Below, in pieces: positions 1 to 8,363 of a DNA stretch of 64,000 nucleotides. The notes beneath the pieces are model-generated. The model worked only from the letters and a program-made list of their open reading frames with translations, made no database searches and was not told where the DNA came from. The position numbers were made by a program, and so were the translations under genes. Each line of letters opens with the position of its first letter. Position 1 is the stretch's first letter. The stretch spans positions 992,001 to 1,056,000 of the forward strand of contig NZ_JACTAH010000002.1 in the NCBI RefSeq assembly GCF_014489115.1, read 5' to 3'. Source of the stretch: Thauera sedimentorum (GTDB taxonomy: Bacteria > Pseudomonadota > Gammaproteobacteria > Burkholderiales > Rhodocyclaceae).

Positions 1-1
1 C

Positions 2-58
2 CCCGCCGCGCGCGTCGGCTGCGTCGAGGTGCGTCCGGTGCGCACCCTGCAGCCTTGA
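2..58 (+). CDS. C-terminal fragment, probable YciI-like protein
   Basis: The window opens inside a reading frame that ends with TGA at 56-58. The visible tail reads RVGCVEVRPVRTLQP. A basic residue, then a G-(C/S)-(V/I)-EVRP stretch and a short tail is typical of the end of YciI-related (DGPF-domain) proteins. Such genes often sit beside NTF2-like and VOC/PhnB-like genes, as here. Only 18 codons are visible, so the family call rests on one short motif plus neighbours. Confidence 0.45.
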   Translation, partial: PAARVGCVEVRPVRTLQP

Positions 59-77
59 ATCGTGGAGGAGTCACGAC

Positions 78-527
78 ATGAACCCCAATTCTTCCGTCCC
101 CGACGAGCGCAGCGCCATCGAGGCGCTGCTGAAGCGCTGGGTGCAGGCCGCCTGCGCCTCCGATCTCGATGCGGTGATGGCCTGCTACACCGACGATCTG
201 GTCGCCTACGACGCGGTGCTGCAACTGCAGTTCCGTGGTGCCGCGGCCTACCGCGCGCACTGGCAGCGCTGCATGGAGATGTGCCCGGGCGGCACCCTGT
301 TCGAGATGGCCGAACCGGCCATCGTCGCCGACGGCGGCACGCTGGCCTTCGCCCACTACCTGCTGCGCTGCGGCGGGCCGGACGAGCACGGCGAACTGAA
401 GACCTCGTGGCTGCGCGGCACCGTCGGCCTGCGCCGCGGCGCCGATGGCTGGCGCATCGCCCATGAGCACATCTCGGTGCCGTTCGACATGCAGAGCGGC
501 AAGGCCCTGTTCGACCTGACCCCCTGA
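78..527 (+). CDS. NTF2-like / SnoaL-fold (YybH-type) protein
   Basis: A 149-residue protein with the pattern of the small NTF2-like cone fold. It has an N-terminal helix around residues 10-35 (AIEALLKRWVQA..DLDAVMACY), then the TDD motif near 38-40, strands through the middle, and a closing section with WRIAHEHISVPF. Proteins of this group are soluble and either bind small ligands or act as isomerases; the substrate cannot be read from sequence. It lies 19 bases after the YciI-like stop and 12 bases before a VOC gene, so the three probably form one transcript. The start has a GGAGGAG run at 63-69. Confidence 0.75.
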   Translation: MNPNSSVPDERSAIEALLKRWVQAACASDLDAVMACYTDDLVAYDAVLQLQFRGAAAYRAHWQRCMEMCPGGTLFEMAEPAIVADGGTLAFAHYLLRCGGPDEHGELKTSWLRGTVGLRRGADGWRIAHEHISVPFDMQSGKALFDLTP

Positions 528-539
528 GGAGGACGCCCG

Positions 540-947
540 ATGCGAGTCGAACCCTATCTGTTCTTCGACGGCCGCTGCGAGGAGGCGCTGGCCTTCTACC
601 GCAGCGCGCTCGGTGCGGAGATCCTCGCCTTGATGCGCTACAAGGAGTCGCCCGATCCGCAGACGATTCCGCCCGGCAGCGCGGAGAAGGTGATGCACGC
701 CAACCTGCGCATCGGCGACACCATGCTGATGGCCTCGGACGGCATGTGCGGCGGCGCGCCGCGCTTCAACGGCTTCTCTATGACGCTGAACGCCGTGGAC
801 GACGCGGAAGCCGCACGCCTGTTCGGCGCGCTGGCCGATGGCGGGCAGGTGCAGATGCCGCTGGGCAAGACCTTCTTCGCCTCCAGCTTCGGCATGGTGG
901 CCGACCGCTACGGCGTGTCGTGGATGGTGATCGCCGGCGCGCAGTGA
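540..947 (+). CDS. VOC family (PhnB/glyoxalase-like) protein
   Basis: 135 residues. It starts MRVEPYLFFDGRCEEALAFY, the usual opening of PhnB-like members of the vicinal oxygen chelate superfamily, and ends with the strand WMVIA after the DRYGVSW motif typical of the group. The VMHANLRIGD segment near residues 51-60 is another hallmark. PhnB-like proteins often lack a known reaction, so no substrate is assigned. GGAGG directly upstream of the ATG supports this start. Third gene of the presumed YciI-NTF2-VOC transcript. Confidence 0.8.
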   Translation: MRVEPYLFFDGRCEEALAFYRSALGAEILALMRYKESPDPQTIPPGSAEKVMHANLRIGDTMLMASDGMCGGAPRFNGFSMTLNAVDDAEAARLFGALADGGQVQMPLGKTFFASSFGMVADRYGVSWMVIAGAQ

Positions 948-986
948 GGCGGCTGCGGCCGGCGTGGCAGACTTACTCGGGCATGC

Positions 987-2693
987 TCAGGCGGCCAGCG
1001 TGCGGTCGCCGCTGCCGAGCGCCAGGTCGAGGCGGTTCACCCCGCTGACGATGGCGCGGATCGACGCCGTGACGATGTTGCCGTCCAGCCCCACGCCGTA
1101 GCAGTCGCCGCGGCCTTCCGCAGTGAGCTCCAGGAAGGCGCAGGCGCGCGCCTCGCCGGCGTCGTGGCTGGGGGCGAGCGAGCGCTCCTCGTAGCTGCGC
1201 ACGGTGACGTGGATGCCGGCGCCCTGCAGCGCGTGCACCGCGGCGTCGATCGGCCCGTTGCCTTCGCCCACCAGCAGGTGGCGGGTGCCGGCGATCTCCA
1301 CCACCAGGCGGATGCCCTGGGCCGTGCCGTGCTCGAAGAGGTGGTGCTCGACGTAGCGCACCGGCTCCACGCTATCCAGGTAGGTGGCGCTGAACAGATC
1401 CCAGATCGCCGCCGCGCTCATCTCGGCGCCAGTGGCGTCGGTGACCTTCTGCACCTCGCGCGAGAACTCCACCTGCAGGCGGCGCGGCATGACGATGCCG
1501 TACTCTGTCTCCAGCAGGTAGGCGATGCCGCCCTTGCCGGACTGGCTGTTCACGCGGATCACCGAGTCGTAGCTGCGGCCGACGTCGGCCGGGTCGATCG
1601 GCAGATAGGGTACGTTCCACGGGGCGCCGGCCTTTTGAGCGGCGAAACCCTTCTTGATGGCGTCCTGGTGGGAGCCGGAGAAGGCCGTGAACACGAGATC
1701 CCCCACATAGGGGTGGCGTGGGTGGATGGGCAACTGGTTGCAGTGCTCGACGGTGCGCGCCACCGCGTTGATGTCGGAGAAATCGAGCCCGGGGTGGATG
1801 CCCTGGGTGTAGAGATTGAGCGCCAGCGTCACGATGTCCACGTTGCCGGTGCGCTCGCCGTTGCCGAACAAACAGCCTTCCACGCGGTCGGCGCCGGCCA
1901 TCATGCCGAGCTCGGCGGCGGCCACGCCGGTGCCGCGGTCGTTGTGCGGGTGGAGCGAGAGCACCACGCTGTCGCGCCGCGCGAGATTGCGGTGCATCCA
2001 CTCGACCTGGTCGGCATAGACGTTGGGGGTGGCGACTTCCACCGTGGCCGGCAGGTTGAGGATGACCTTGTTGTCCGGCGTGGCGCCCCATTCGGCGGTC
2101 ACCGCGTCGCACACTTCCTTGGCGAACTCGAGCTCGGTGGCCGAGAAGGTTTCGGGGCTGTATTCGAGGGCGATCTCGGTGCCGCACTCGGCTTTCATCT
2201 CGGCAGCGATCTGCTTGATCAGGCGCACCGCGGACACCGCGAGCGCCACCACCTGCGGCTTGTCCATGTTGAACACCACCTCGCGGAAGGTCGGCGAGGT
2301 GGCGTTATAGACGTGCACGATGGCCCGGCGCGCGCCGCGTACCGATTCCATGGTGCGGCGGATGAGGTCCTCGCGCGCCTGGGTGAGCACCTGGATGGTG
2401 ACGTCCTCGGGGACGTGGCCGCCTTCGATGAGCTGGCGAACGAAGTCGAAGTCGGTCTGCGAGGCGGACGGGAAGCCGACCTCGATCTCCTTGAAGCCGA
2501 TCCCGCACACCGTGCGGAACATGCGCATCTTGCGCTCCACGTTCATCGGCTCGAACAGCGCCTGGTTGCCGTCGCGCAGGTCGGTGCTCATCCACACCGG
2601 CGGACGCTCGATGAGCTTGTTCGGCCACTGGCGGTCGGCGAGTGCGATGGCGGGGAAGGGGCGGTACTTGGCGGACGGGTCGGACAACATCAT
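987..2693 (-). CDS. leuA: 2-isopropylmalate synthase (long form)
   Basis: 568 residues. Condenses acetyl-CoA with 2-oxoisovalerate to give 2-isopropylmalate, the committed step of leucine synthesis. It opens with [17 protein letters not shown] and the catalytic barrel motif [11 protein letters not shown], then has the metal-binding HPHNDRGTG segment. This is the long isopropylmalate synthase subfamily, distinct from the roughly 515-residue E. coli type. The last 150 residues match the LeuA dimer domain that binds leucine for feedback inhibition. Two ATGs are adjacent (2691-2693 and 2688-2690); GGAG stands 7-8 bases upstream of the first. It stands alone and divergent from an Lrp-type regulator that may control it. 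Confidence 0.95.
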   Translation of the reverse strand: MMLSDPSAKYRPFPAIALADRQWPNKLIERPPVWMSTDLRDGNQALFEPMNVERKMRMFRTVCGIGFKEIEVGFPSASQTDFDFVRQLIEGGHVPEDVTIQVLTQAREDLIRRTMESVRGARRAIVHVYNATSPTFREVVFNMDKPQVVALAVSAVRLIKQIAAEMKAECGTEIALEYSPETFSATELEFAKEVCDAVTAEWGATPDNKVILNLPATVEVATPNVYADQVEWMHRNLARRDSVVLSLHPHNDRGTGVAAAELGMMAGADRVEGCLFGNGERTGNVDIVTLALNLYTQGIHPGLDFSDINAVARTVEHCNQLPIHPRHPYVGDLVFTAFSGSHQDAIKKGFAAQKAGAPWNVPYLPIDPADVGRSYDSVIRVNSQSGKGGIAYLLETEYGIVMPRRLQVEFSREVQKVTDATGAEMSAAAIWDLFSATYLDSVEPVRYVEHHLFEHGTAQGIRLVVEIAGTRHLLVGEGNGPIDAAVHALQGAGIHVTVRSYEERSLAPSHDAGEARACAFLELTAEGRGDCYGVGLDGNIVTASIRAIVSGVNRLDLALGSGDRTLAA

Positions 2694-2819
2694 GGCGGCG
2701 CTCCGGGGATTTCGTGCTGAATCTGCGATGGAGAAATCTTAGGCGAGTCCGCGTGGCGGAAGATTGCGTTGTTGCGTTGCGATACGACCATTTGCGGCAG
2801 AATCTTGCAGTATTGACTC

Positions 2820-2825
2820 TATAAT
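2820..2825 (+). promoter_or_regulatory. candidate -10 box of the Lrp-type gene
   Basis: A perfect TATAAT lies 28 bases before the regulator ATG, in the leuA/lrp divergent spacer. No good -35 hexamer is found at 16-18 bases: TTTGCG is too far and TTGCAG too near. The promoter may therefore depend on an activator. Confidence 0.4.
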
Positions 2826-2853
2826 CGAAATCCACTGCATTCCGGTGATTCGA

Positions 2854-3336
2854 ATGGCCAACAAGCTGCAACTCGACCGCTACGACCGCCAGATCCTCGA
2901 CCTGCTGCAACAGGACGGGCGGATCAGCAACCAGGACCTGGCCGAGCGCGTCGCGCTGTCGCCCTCGTCCTGCCTGCGCCGGGTACGCGCGCTGGAGGAG
3001 TCCGGGCTGATCACCGGCTACCGGGCGCTGCTCGATGCCAAGAAGCTGGGGCTCACCCTGATGGCGCTGATCCACATCTCCATGGACCGCCACACCCCCG
3101 AGCGCTTCGACCACTTCGAGGCCGAGGTGGCGAGCATCCCCGAGGTGCTCGAATGCCTGCTGATCACCGGGCAGGATGCCGACTACCAGATCAAGGTGGT
3201 GGTCGCCGACATGGATGCCTACCAGGAGCTGCTGCTCCAGCGCATCACCCGCATCCCCGGGGTCACCGGCGTGCATTCCAGCTTCGTGCTGCGCCGCGTG
3301 CTCGACCACACCGCGCTGCCGGTAGGGCACACCTAG
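2854..3336 (+). CDS. Lrp/AsnC family transcriptional regulator
   Basis: 160 residues. The N-terminal winged helix-turn-helix covers residues 5-65 (LDRYDRQILDLLQQDGRIS, then LAERVALSPSSCLRRVRALEESG). The C-terminal RAM/AsnC ligand-binding domain follows, with CLLITGQDADYQIKVVV near 107-123. An upstream in-frame start at 2764 would add 30 residues unlike the family; the ATG at 2854 gives the usual length. It is divergent from leuA, which suggests but does not prove that it answers to leucine or another amino acid and regulates leuA. GC content and codon use match the neighbours. Confidence 0.88.
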   Translation: MANKLQLDRYDRQILDLLQQDGRISNQDLAERVALSPSSCLRRVRALEESGLITGYRALLDAKKLGLTLMALIHISMDRHTPERFDHFEAEVASIPEVLECLLITGQDADYQIKVVVADMDAYQELLLQRITRIPGVTGVHSSFVLRRVLDHTALPVGHT

Positions 3337-3344
3337 CGGCCCCT

Positions 3345-3415
3345 GTAGGAGCGGCCTTGGCCGCGATGCGGCGGTGGTTTCCCGAAGGCCGAATCGCGGC
3401 CAAGGCCGCTCCCAC
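3345..3415. repeat. REP-like palindrome, copy 1
   Basis: Two 23-base arms (3345-3367 and 3393-3415) are reverse complements with one mismatch. The core is GGAGCGGCCTTGGCCGC on the left and GCGGCCAAGGCCGCTCC on the right, with about 25 bases between. The same sequence recurs at 4292-4364, 47306-47377 and 57484-57537, always outside or at the edge of genes. It lies just after the Lrp-type stop. Confidence 0.85.
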
Positions 3416-3448
3416 TGGTCGCCCCCGCGCCGTGCTATGTTCCCCGCC

Positions 3449-4276
3449 ATGCAAGGCGTGCCCCAGACCTTCGACGACGCGCGCGACGCCGCGCGCTTCT
3501 TCCGCCCCGCGCACCGCCCGGGGGTGGAGTGCTACCGCGCGCACATCGTGCGCCACGCCTTCGAGCCGCACAGCCATGACGCCTTCGGCCTGGGGGCGGT
3601 CGAAACCGGCGCCGAGCGCTTCCGCTACCGCGGCGCCGAGCTGCTCGCGCCCGCCGGCTCGCTGGTGCAGATGAATCCCGACGAACTGCACACCGGCCGT
3701 GCCGAAACCGCCGGCGGTTGGCGCTACCGCATGCTCTACATCGATGCGGAGGTGGTCGAAGGCATCAGCGGCGAGCGCGGCTGGTGCTTCCGCGACGCGG
3801 TGCGCGAGGATGCGGCCGCCGCGCGGCGCGTCACCGCGCTGCTCGACGCGCTGTGGATGGCGCGCGAGCCGCTGGCCTTCGACAGCCTGCTCGCCGAACT
3901 GCTGGCGGTCTTTCGCCCGCAGGCCAGCATCGGACGCACTGCGCGTGACGGCGCCGCGCCGCGTTTTGCGCCGGTGCTCGATTACCTGCGCGCGCAACTG
4001 GGCGAGCGCATCACGCTGGACGAACTGGCGGCGCTCGCCGGCCTGAGCCCGTGGCACTTCCTGCGCAGCTTCCGCGCGCACTACCACGTCACCCCGCAGC
4101 AGATGCTGATGGCGCTGCGCCTGGCGGAAGCCAAGCGCCAGCTCGCCGCCGGCACGCCGCCTGCCGAGGTGGCTGCGGCCACTGGTCTGACCGACCAGGC
4201 CCACCTGACCCGCGCCTTCGCGCGGCGCTACGGGGTGACCCCGGCGCGCTACCAGCGCCAATTGCGCGACTGTTGA
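3449..4276 (+). CDS. AraC family transcriptional regulator
   Basis: 275 residues from the chosen ATG. The N-terminal half is a cupin-like AraC sensing domain (HSHDAFGLGAVETG near residues 40-55, MNPDELHTG near 75-83). The C-terminal half has the two helix-turn-helix motifs of AraC/XylS proteins (ITLDELAALAGLSPWHFLRSF and LTDQAHLTRAFARRYGVTP). The ATG at 3449 is preferred because in-frame starts further up run into the REP palindrome; 3437 is a possible alternative. It precedes an EamA permease on the same strand, separated by another REP copy. The permease is a plausible target, by inference only. Confidence 0.85.
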   Translation: MQGVPQTFDDARDAARFFRPAHRPGVECYRAHIVRHAFEPHSHDAFGLGAVETGAERFRYRGAELLAPAGSLVQMNPDELHTGRAETAGGWRYRMLYIDAEVVEGISGERGWCFRDAVREDAAAARRVTALLDALWMAREPLAFDSLLAELLAVFRPQASIGRTARDGAAPRFAPVLDYLRAQLGERITLDELAALAGLSPWHFLRSFRAHYHVTPQQMLMALRLAEAKRQLAAGTPPAEVAAATGLTDQAHLTRAFARRYGVTPARYQRQLRDC

Positions 4277-4291
4277 GGCAGCAGCTTTCGT

Positions 4292-4364
4292 GTAGGAGCG
4301 GCCTTGGCCGCGATGCGGCGCTCGTTTTTCCGCAGGCCGCAATCGCGGGCAAGCCCGCTCCTAT
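4292..4364. repeat. REP-like palindrome, copy 2
   Basis: The left arm is identical to copy 1. The right arm (4342-4364) is a variant with GCGGGCAAGCCCGCTCC, so it folds on itself rather than pairing perfectly with the left arm. It lies 15 bases after the AraC stop. With copy 1 it brackets the AraC gene. Confidence 0.8.
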
Positions 4365-4424
4365 AGCCAGTGGCGCAATCCGGTACAAGACGGCGGACCG
4401 TGGCGCTGCCACACTGCCTGCATC

Positions 4425-5408
4425 ATGTGGATCGGAACCCTCTACGCACTCGCGGCCGGGCTGATGTGGGGCCTGGTGTTCGTCGGCCCGCTGCTGCTGC
4501 CCGAGTATCCCGGCGCGCTGCAGTCGGTGGGGCGCTACCTCGCCTTCGGCCTGATCGCCCTGCCGCTCGCCTGGGCGGACCGCCGCGCGCTGGCGCGGCT
4601 CACCCGCGCAGACTGGCTGGAGGCGCTCAAGCTCGCCGCAATCGGTAACCTGCTTTACTACCTGTGCCTCTCGAGCGCCATCCAGCGCGCCGGCGGTCCC
4701 CTGCCGACGATGATCATCGGCACCCTGCCGGTGGTCATCGCGGTGTGCGCCAACCTGCGCAACGGCGCGCGCGACGGCCGCCTGCCGTGGGCGCGCCTCG
4801 CACTGCCGCTGGCGCTGATCGCGGCCGGCATCGCCTGCGTGAATCAGGTCGAGCTCGCTGCCCTGCGGGCCGATGAGGCGGCGGACCCGGCGCGCTACGC
4901 TTTCGGTGCGCTGCTGGCGGTGGGCGCCCTGGTGTGCTGGACCTGGTATCCGCTGCGCAACGCCGACTGGCTGCGCGCCCACCCGGACCGCAGCCCGCGT
5001 GCCTGGGCCACCGCGCAGGGCGTGGCCACGCTGCCGCTGGCGCTCGCCGGCTATGCGCTGCTGTGGGGCGGCATGGCCTTGGGCGGCGCCGAGCTCCCCA
5101 TGCCTTTCGGCCCCCGGCCGGCCTTCTTCATCGGCCTGATGTTCGCCATCGGCCTGCTTGCCTCCTGGCTCGGCACCTTGTGCTGGAACCAGGCCAGCCA
5201 GCGCCTGCCCACCGCGCTCGCCGGCCAGCTGATCGTCTTCGAGACGCTGGCCGCGCTGGCCTATGCCTTCATGCTGCGCGCCGCCTGGCCGGCGCCGCTG
5301 ACCCTGGCCGGTATCGCGCTGCTGATCGTCGGCGTGATCGCCGCGCTGCGCGTCAGGCCGGTCGTCGTGCCGGTCGCGCGCCCGGCACCGGCCGATCCGC
5401 AGCACTGA
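4425..5408 (+). CDS. EamA family (DMT superfamily) permease
   Basis: 327 residues, about ten hydrophobic segments arranged as two EamA halves. It starts with LYALAAGLMWGLVFVGPLLL, the usual first helix of drug/metabolite transporters. AGGPLPTMIIGTLPVVIAV marks the end of the first half and LGTLCWNQASQRLPTALAGQL the same place in the second. It is an inner-membrane exporter of unknown substrate. The last 15 residues are an Arg/Val/Pro-rich cytoplasmic tail. Transcribed in line with the AraC regulator, beyond a REP element. Confidence 0.85.
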   Translation: MWIGTLYALAAGLMWGLVFVGPLLLPEYPGALQSVGRYLAFGLIALPLAWADRRALARLTRADWLEALKLAAIGNLLYYLCLSSAIQRAGGPLPTMIIGTLPVVIAVCANLRNGARDGRLPWARLALPLALIAAGIACVNQVELAALRADEAADPARYAFGALLAVGALVCWTWYPLRNADWLRAHPDRSPRAWATAQGVATLPLALAGYALLWGGMALGGAELPMPFGPRPAFFIGLMFAIGLLASWLGTLCWNQASQRLPTALAGQLIVFETLAALAYAFMLRAAWPAPLTLAGIALLIVGVIAALRVRPVVVPVARPAPADPQH

Positions 5409-5477
5409 GTTGCGGTCGGCGGCGATTGTCGGCCCCGCTCCATGCCGGGCCCGTCTTGTCGCGTTCGTCACCGCACA

Positions 5478-5499
5478 AACCGGCAGGCGTGCGCCGGTT
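5478..5499. repeat. short inverted repeat after the EamA gene
   Basis: AACCGGC and GCCGGTT form a 7-base stem around an 8-base loop in the 199-base spacer between the permease and flavodoxin genes. No T-run follows, so it is not a canonical terminator. Confidence 0.5.
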
Positions 5500-5533
5500 C
5501 GTCAGTGCCTGTGAGGCTCTGGGCGCACTGACG
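5500..5533. repeat. 9-base inverted repeat upstream of flavodoxin
   Basis: CGTCAGTGC (5500-5508) and GCACTGACG (5525-5533) are perfect reverse complements with 16 bases between. The right arm ends 5 bases before the sigma-54-like element, so it could be a protein-binding site or a terminator stem for the permease gene. Confidence 0.45.
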
Positions 5534-5537
5534 GCCG

Positions 5538-5553
5538 TGGCATGCCGCGTGCT
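5538..5553 (+). promoter_or_regulatory. candidate sigma-54 (-24/-12) promoter
   Basis: TGGCATGCCGCGTGCT has GG and GC exactly 10 bases apart, as required for RpoN promoters (consensus TGGCAC-N5-TTGC). It departs from consensus at the C of CAC and one T of TTGC. The expected start point would be near 5564, about 44 bases before the flavodoxin ATG. A near-match to a NifA-type site (TGT-N10-ACC instead of ACA) lies at 5457-5472. This is a motif match only. Confidence 0.4.
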
Positions 5554-5607
5554 TTCCCTCCATTTTGAGTGCGGCCGCATCGGCTGCGCCGAAGCGCGAG
5601 GCGACCC

Positions 5608-6162
5608 ATGGAACAGATCGGCATCTTCTTCGGCACCGATTCAGGCACCACCCGTTTGATTGCCAAGAAAATCGCCAAGCTGCTCGGCGAAACGGCGGCC
5701 AAGCCGGTGAATGTGAACCGCTGTACGGCGGACGACCTGTTGAAGTACGACGCGCTGATCCTCGGCACGCCGTCCTACGGTATCGACGAGTTGCCCGGGC
5801 TGAATACCCGTATCGCGGAACCGAGCTGGCACGAGTTCATGCCGCAACTGGCCGGGCGTTCGCTCGCCGGCAAGCGCATCGCGCTGTTCGGCCTGGGTGA
5901 CCAGGAGAAATACCCGGACCGCTTCGCCCATTCGCTGATCCACCTCTATCGCTGGGCGGTCGACGGCGGTGCCGAGGTGGTCGGCCAGTGGCCGCTGGCG
6001 GGTTACCAGTTCGAGCACAGCCCGGCGGTGGTCGATGGCCGCTTCGTCGGCCTCGTCATCGACCAGCGCTCGCAAAGCCGGCTCACCGACCAACGCCTGC
6101 AGGACTGGGTCGCACAGGTCGGCCCCGTGCTGCGGGAAAAACTGCATACGGAGATTGCTTGA
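5608..6162 (+). CDS. long-chain flavodoxin
   Basis: 184 residues. A small FMN electron carrier. The phosphate-binding loop is at the N-terminus (FFGTDSGTTRLIAKKIAKLL, residues 6-25). The FMN-contacting GTPSYGIDELPG is near 53-64 and GLGDQEKYPDRFAHSL near 95-110. The insertion after residue 120 and the total length place it with long-chain flavodoxins such as FldA/NifF. The ATG at 5608 is chosen because homologous sequence begins there. Its stop overlaps the next ATG, so the two are co-translated. A sigma-54-like promoter would fit a nitrogen-related role, but fldA is equally possible. Confidence 0.88.
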   Translation: MEQIGIFFGTDSGTTRLIAKKIAKLLGETAAKPVNVNRCTADDLLKYDALILGTPSYGIDELPGLNTRIAEPSWHEFMPQLAGRSLAGKRIALFGLGDQEKYPDRFAHSLIHLYRWAVDGGAEVVGQWPLAGYQFEHSPAVVDGRFVGLVIDQRSQSRLTDQRLQDWVAQVGPVLREKLHTEIA

Positions 6163-6434
6163 TGAGCGACACGACCGTCCGCTACTTCAATACCTACAGC
6201 GGGGTGAAGCTGCCCTTCCGCCTGACCGCCGAACTCGGCGAGGCCGAGATCAACAACCGCAACACCTATTTTCGCGGCCACTTCGACGCCGCCGGTACGC
6301 TGCTGGCGTTCGAGAAGCTGGTCTATGGCGAGGTCGAGCTGGCCCACCGCTACACATACGCGGCGGACGGCGCGCTGCTGTCCGCTGAGATCACCGACGC
6401 GGACGGCGAGGTGAGCGTGGTCGAGGCCCGCTGA
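6162..6434 (+). CDS. small conserved protein coupled to flavodoxin (DUF6156-like)
   Basis: 90 residues starting MSDTTVRYFNTYSGVKLPFRL. No signal peptide, no membrane segment and no cysteine. It is rich in Tyr and charged residues, with alternating short strands (NTYFRGHFD, EKLVYGEVELAHRYTY). From memory it resembles the DUF6156 family, which I cannot verify. The ATGA overlap with the flavodoxin stop means tight translational coupling. A structural or regulatory partner of the flavodoxin is the natural guess; nothing in the sequence shows a catalytic motif. Confidence 0.75.
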   Translation: MSDTTVRYFNTYSGVKLPFRLTAELGEAEINNRNTYFRGHFDAAGTLLAFEKLVYGEVELAHRYTYAADGALLSAEITDADGEVSVVEAR

Positions 6435-6451
6435 GCGCCGCCCGCTCACGC

Positions 6452-7363
6452 TCAGCGCGCGCGGGTCACCAGCGCGATGCCCAGCACCACCGGCAGGATG
6501 CCCAGGTAGTCGGCCGCGCCGACCTGCTCGCCGAGCAGCAGCTCACCGGCGGCCAGCCCCAGCGGCGGGGCGAGGAACAGCCAGGCGCTGGCGGCGCTTG
6601 CGCTGCCGCGCTCCAGCAGGGCGAACCACAGCAGGTAGGCGCCGATCGACACCACCGCCACCATCCACGCGAAGGCGGCCAGGAAGCCGGCCGTGAGCTG
6701 CACCTCGACCGGGTTCTCGGTGGCCAGCGCGAGCGGCAGCAGCAGTGCGCCGGCGAGGAAGGTCTGCAGGCCGGTGTTGGCCGCCAGCCCCACCGACACC
6801 CGCAGGCGCTTGAAGAGCACGGTGCCCAGCGCCAGCGTGAACAGCGCGCCGGTGACCAGCAGCAGGCCCTCGGCCGGATCGCTGCCGCCGGCCAGGCGGT
6901 TGCGCGCGATCAGCACCACGCCGGCGAAGCCCAGCGCCAGCCCGGCGAGCTTGCGCCCGCTCAAGCGCTCGCCGAGCAGCGCGGCCGAGAACAGCGCCAC
7001 CAGGATGGGGTTGGCGCTGATGATGATGGTGGTCAGCCCGGAGGACAGCGTGCCCATGCCGGTCCAGCTCAGGCCGAGGTAGAGCGCGTGGTTGAGCAGG
7101 CCGAGCAGGGCCAGGGTGGCGAGGTCGCGCAGGGTGAGGCCGCGCAGTTCGCCGCGCAGCGCCGCCCAGCCGAGCAGCAGCGCGCCGGCGGTGAGGAAGC
7201 GCGCGGCGAGGAAGATCAGCGGCGGGCTGTCGGCGAGGCCGATCTTGGCGGCCGGGAAGGCGCTGGTCCAGATCAGCACGAAGGGCAGGGCGAGCGCCAC
7301 GGTCGGCAGCGCGAGGCGTCTCGCCGGCGGCGGGGCAGTCAGGACCTGGGCGGTGGCTTTCAT
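6452..7363 (-). CDS. EamA family (DMT superfamily) permease
   Basis: 303 residues from the ATG at 7361-7363, which has GGAG at the right distance; the longer in-frame start adds a basic, unrelated segment. Ten hydrophobic segments form two EamA repeats. Telling motifs are FVLIWTSAFPAAKIGL in the first helix and ASAWLFLAPPLGLAAGELLLGE in the last pair. Likely an inner-membrane metabolite exporter, substrate unknown. It is divergent from a LysR gene 106 bases away, the common arrangement of a regulator and the exporter it controls. Confidence 0.85.
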   Translation of the reverse strand: MKATAQVLTAPPPARRLALPTVALALPFVLIWTSAFPAAKIGLADSPPLIFLAARFLTAGALLLGWAALRGELRGLTLRDLATLALLGLLNHALYLGLSWTGMGTLSSGLTTIIISANPILVALFSAALLGERLSGRKLAGLALGFAGVVLIARNRLAGGSDPAEGLLLVTGALFTLALGTVLFKRLRVSVGLAANTGLQTFLAGALLLPLALATENPVEVQLTAGFLAAFAWMVAVVSIGAYLLWFALLERGSASAASAWLFLAPPLGLAAGELLLGEQVGAADYLGILPVVLGIALVTRAR

Positions 7364-7469
7364 CGTCGGACTCCGGCGGGTGGGGCTTGACTGAAGCCTA
7401 AGCGCGGTCTTCACTATTTAAAAACGCGAAGTTCTGATGTCTTGCATTCGATCTGTCGATGGAGTGGTC

Positions 7470-8363
7470 ATGGCCGACCTGGATATCGCGCTGCTGCGCA
7501 CTTTCGTCTCGGTGGTGGAGAGCGGCGGCTTCACCCGCGCCGGCGACCGGGTGCACCGTACCCAGTCCACGGTGAGCCAGCAGGTCAAGAAGCTCGAGGA
7601 GCAGATCGGCCGGCAGGTCTTGCTGCGCGGGGTGCGCGGCGTCGAGCTCACCGAGGACGGCGAGCGCCTGCTCGCCTACGCGCGGCGCATCCTGGCGCTC
7701 AACGACGAGGCCCGCCAGCTGTTCGCCGAGGACGTGCCGGAGCTGGTGCGCATCGGTGTGCCGGAGGACTACGCCATCGAGGAGCTGCCGCTGCTGCTCG
7801 GCCGCTTTGCGCGCCGCCACCCGTCGGCGCGCCTGGAGGTGCGCTGCGCGCTGTCGGTGCAGCTGGAGGCCGAGGTGGAGGCGGGCGAGCTGGACATCGC
7901 GCTGTTCAAGCGCCTCGGCCCGGCGCCCGCGGCTGCTGGCGTTTGGCGCGATGCACTGAACTGGGTGGCCGCCGACGAGGCCACGCCCGAACAGCTGCCG
8001 GTGCTGCCGCTGGTGGTGTTCAACCAGGGCTGCATCTACCGCGCCCATGCCGTCCACGTGCTGGAGAGCCAGCGCCGCGCCTGGCGGGTGGCCTACACCA
8101 GCCCCAACCTGGCCGGCGTGCTGGCCGCGGTGCGTGCCGGGCTGGGCGTGTCGGTGCTGTCGGACAGCGCGCTGGCGCCGGGCTTGCGCCGGCTGGGCGC
8201 GGCCGAAGGCCTGCCGCCGCTGCCCGACTCGCAACTGGTGCTGCAGGCGCGCAGCCGCCTGGGACCGGCGGCGGAGGCGGCGCTGGAACTGCTGCGCGAC
8301 AGCCTGGACGCCCGCCAGCGGGCGGTGGCCGGGCGTGCTGCGGCGCCGCTGGCGCCGGCCTGA
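7470..8363 (+). CDS. LysR family transcriptional regulator
   Basis: 297 residues. The N-terminal winged helix-turn-helix is clear (LDIALLRTFVSVVESGGFTR, then TQSTVSQQVKKLEEQIG and GVELTEDGERLLAYARRIL). A periplasmic-binding-like effector domain follows from about residue 90. The ATG at 7470 is preceded by GGAG at 7461-7464; the earlier in-frame ATG at 7437 has no such site. Divergent from the EamA permease gene, its likely target. The effector is not deducible. Confidence 0.88.
   Translation: MADLDIALLRTFVSVVESGGFTRAGDRVHRTQSTVSQQVKKLEEQIGRQVLLRGVRGVELTEDGERLLAYARRILALNDEARQLFAEDVPELVRIGVPEDYAIEELPLLLGRFARRHPSARLEVRCALSVQLEAEVEAGELDIALFKRLGPAPAAAGVWRDALNWVAADEATPEQLPVLPLVVFNQGCIYRAHAVHVLESQRRAWRVAYTSPNLAGVLAAVRAGLGVSVLSDSALAPGLRRLGAAEGLPPLPDSQLVLQARSRLGPAAEAALELLRDSLDARQRAVAGRAAAPLAPA

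Noticed and set aside
7387..7420. Promoter TTGACT plus TATTTA before the LysR gene at 7470
   Set aside because: Spacing between the two elements is 22 bases, outside the usual range; no convincing pair.
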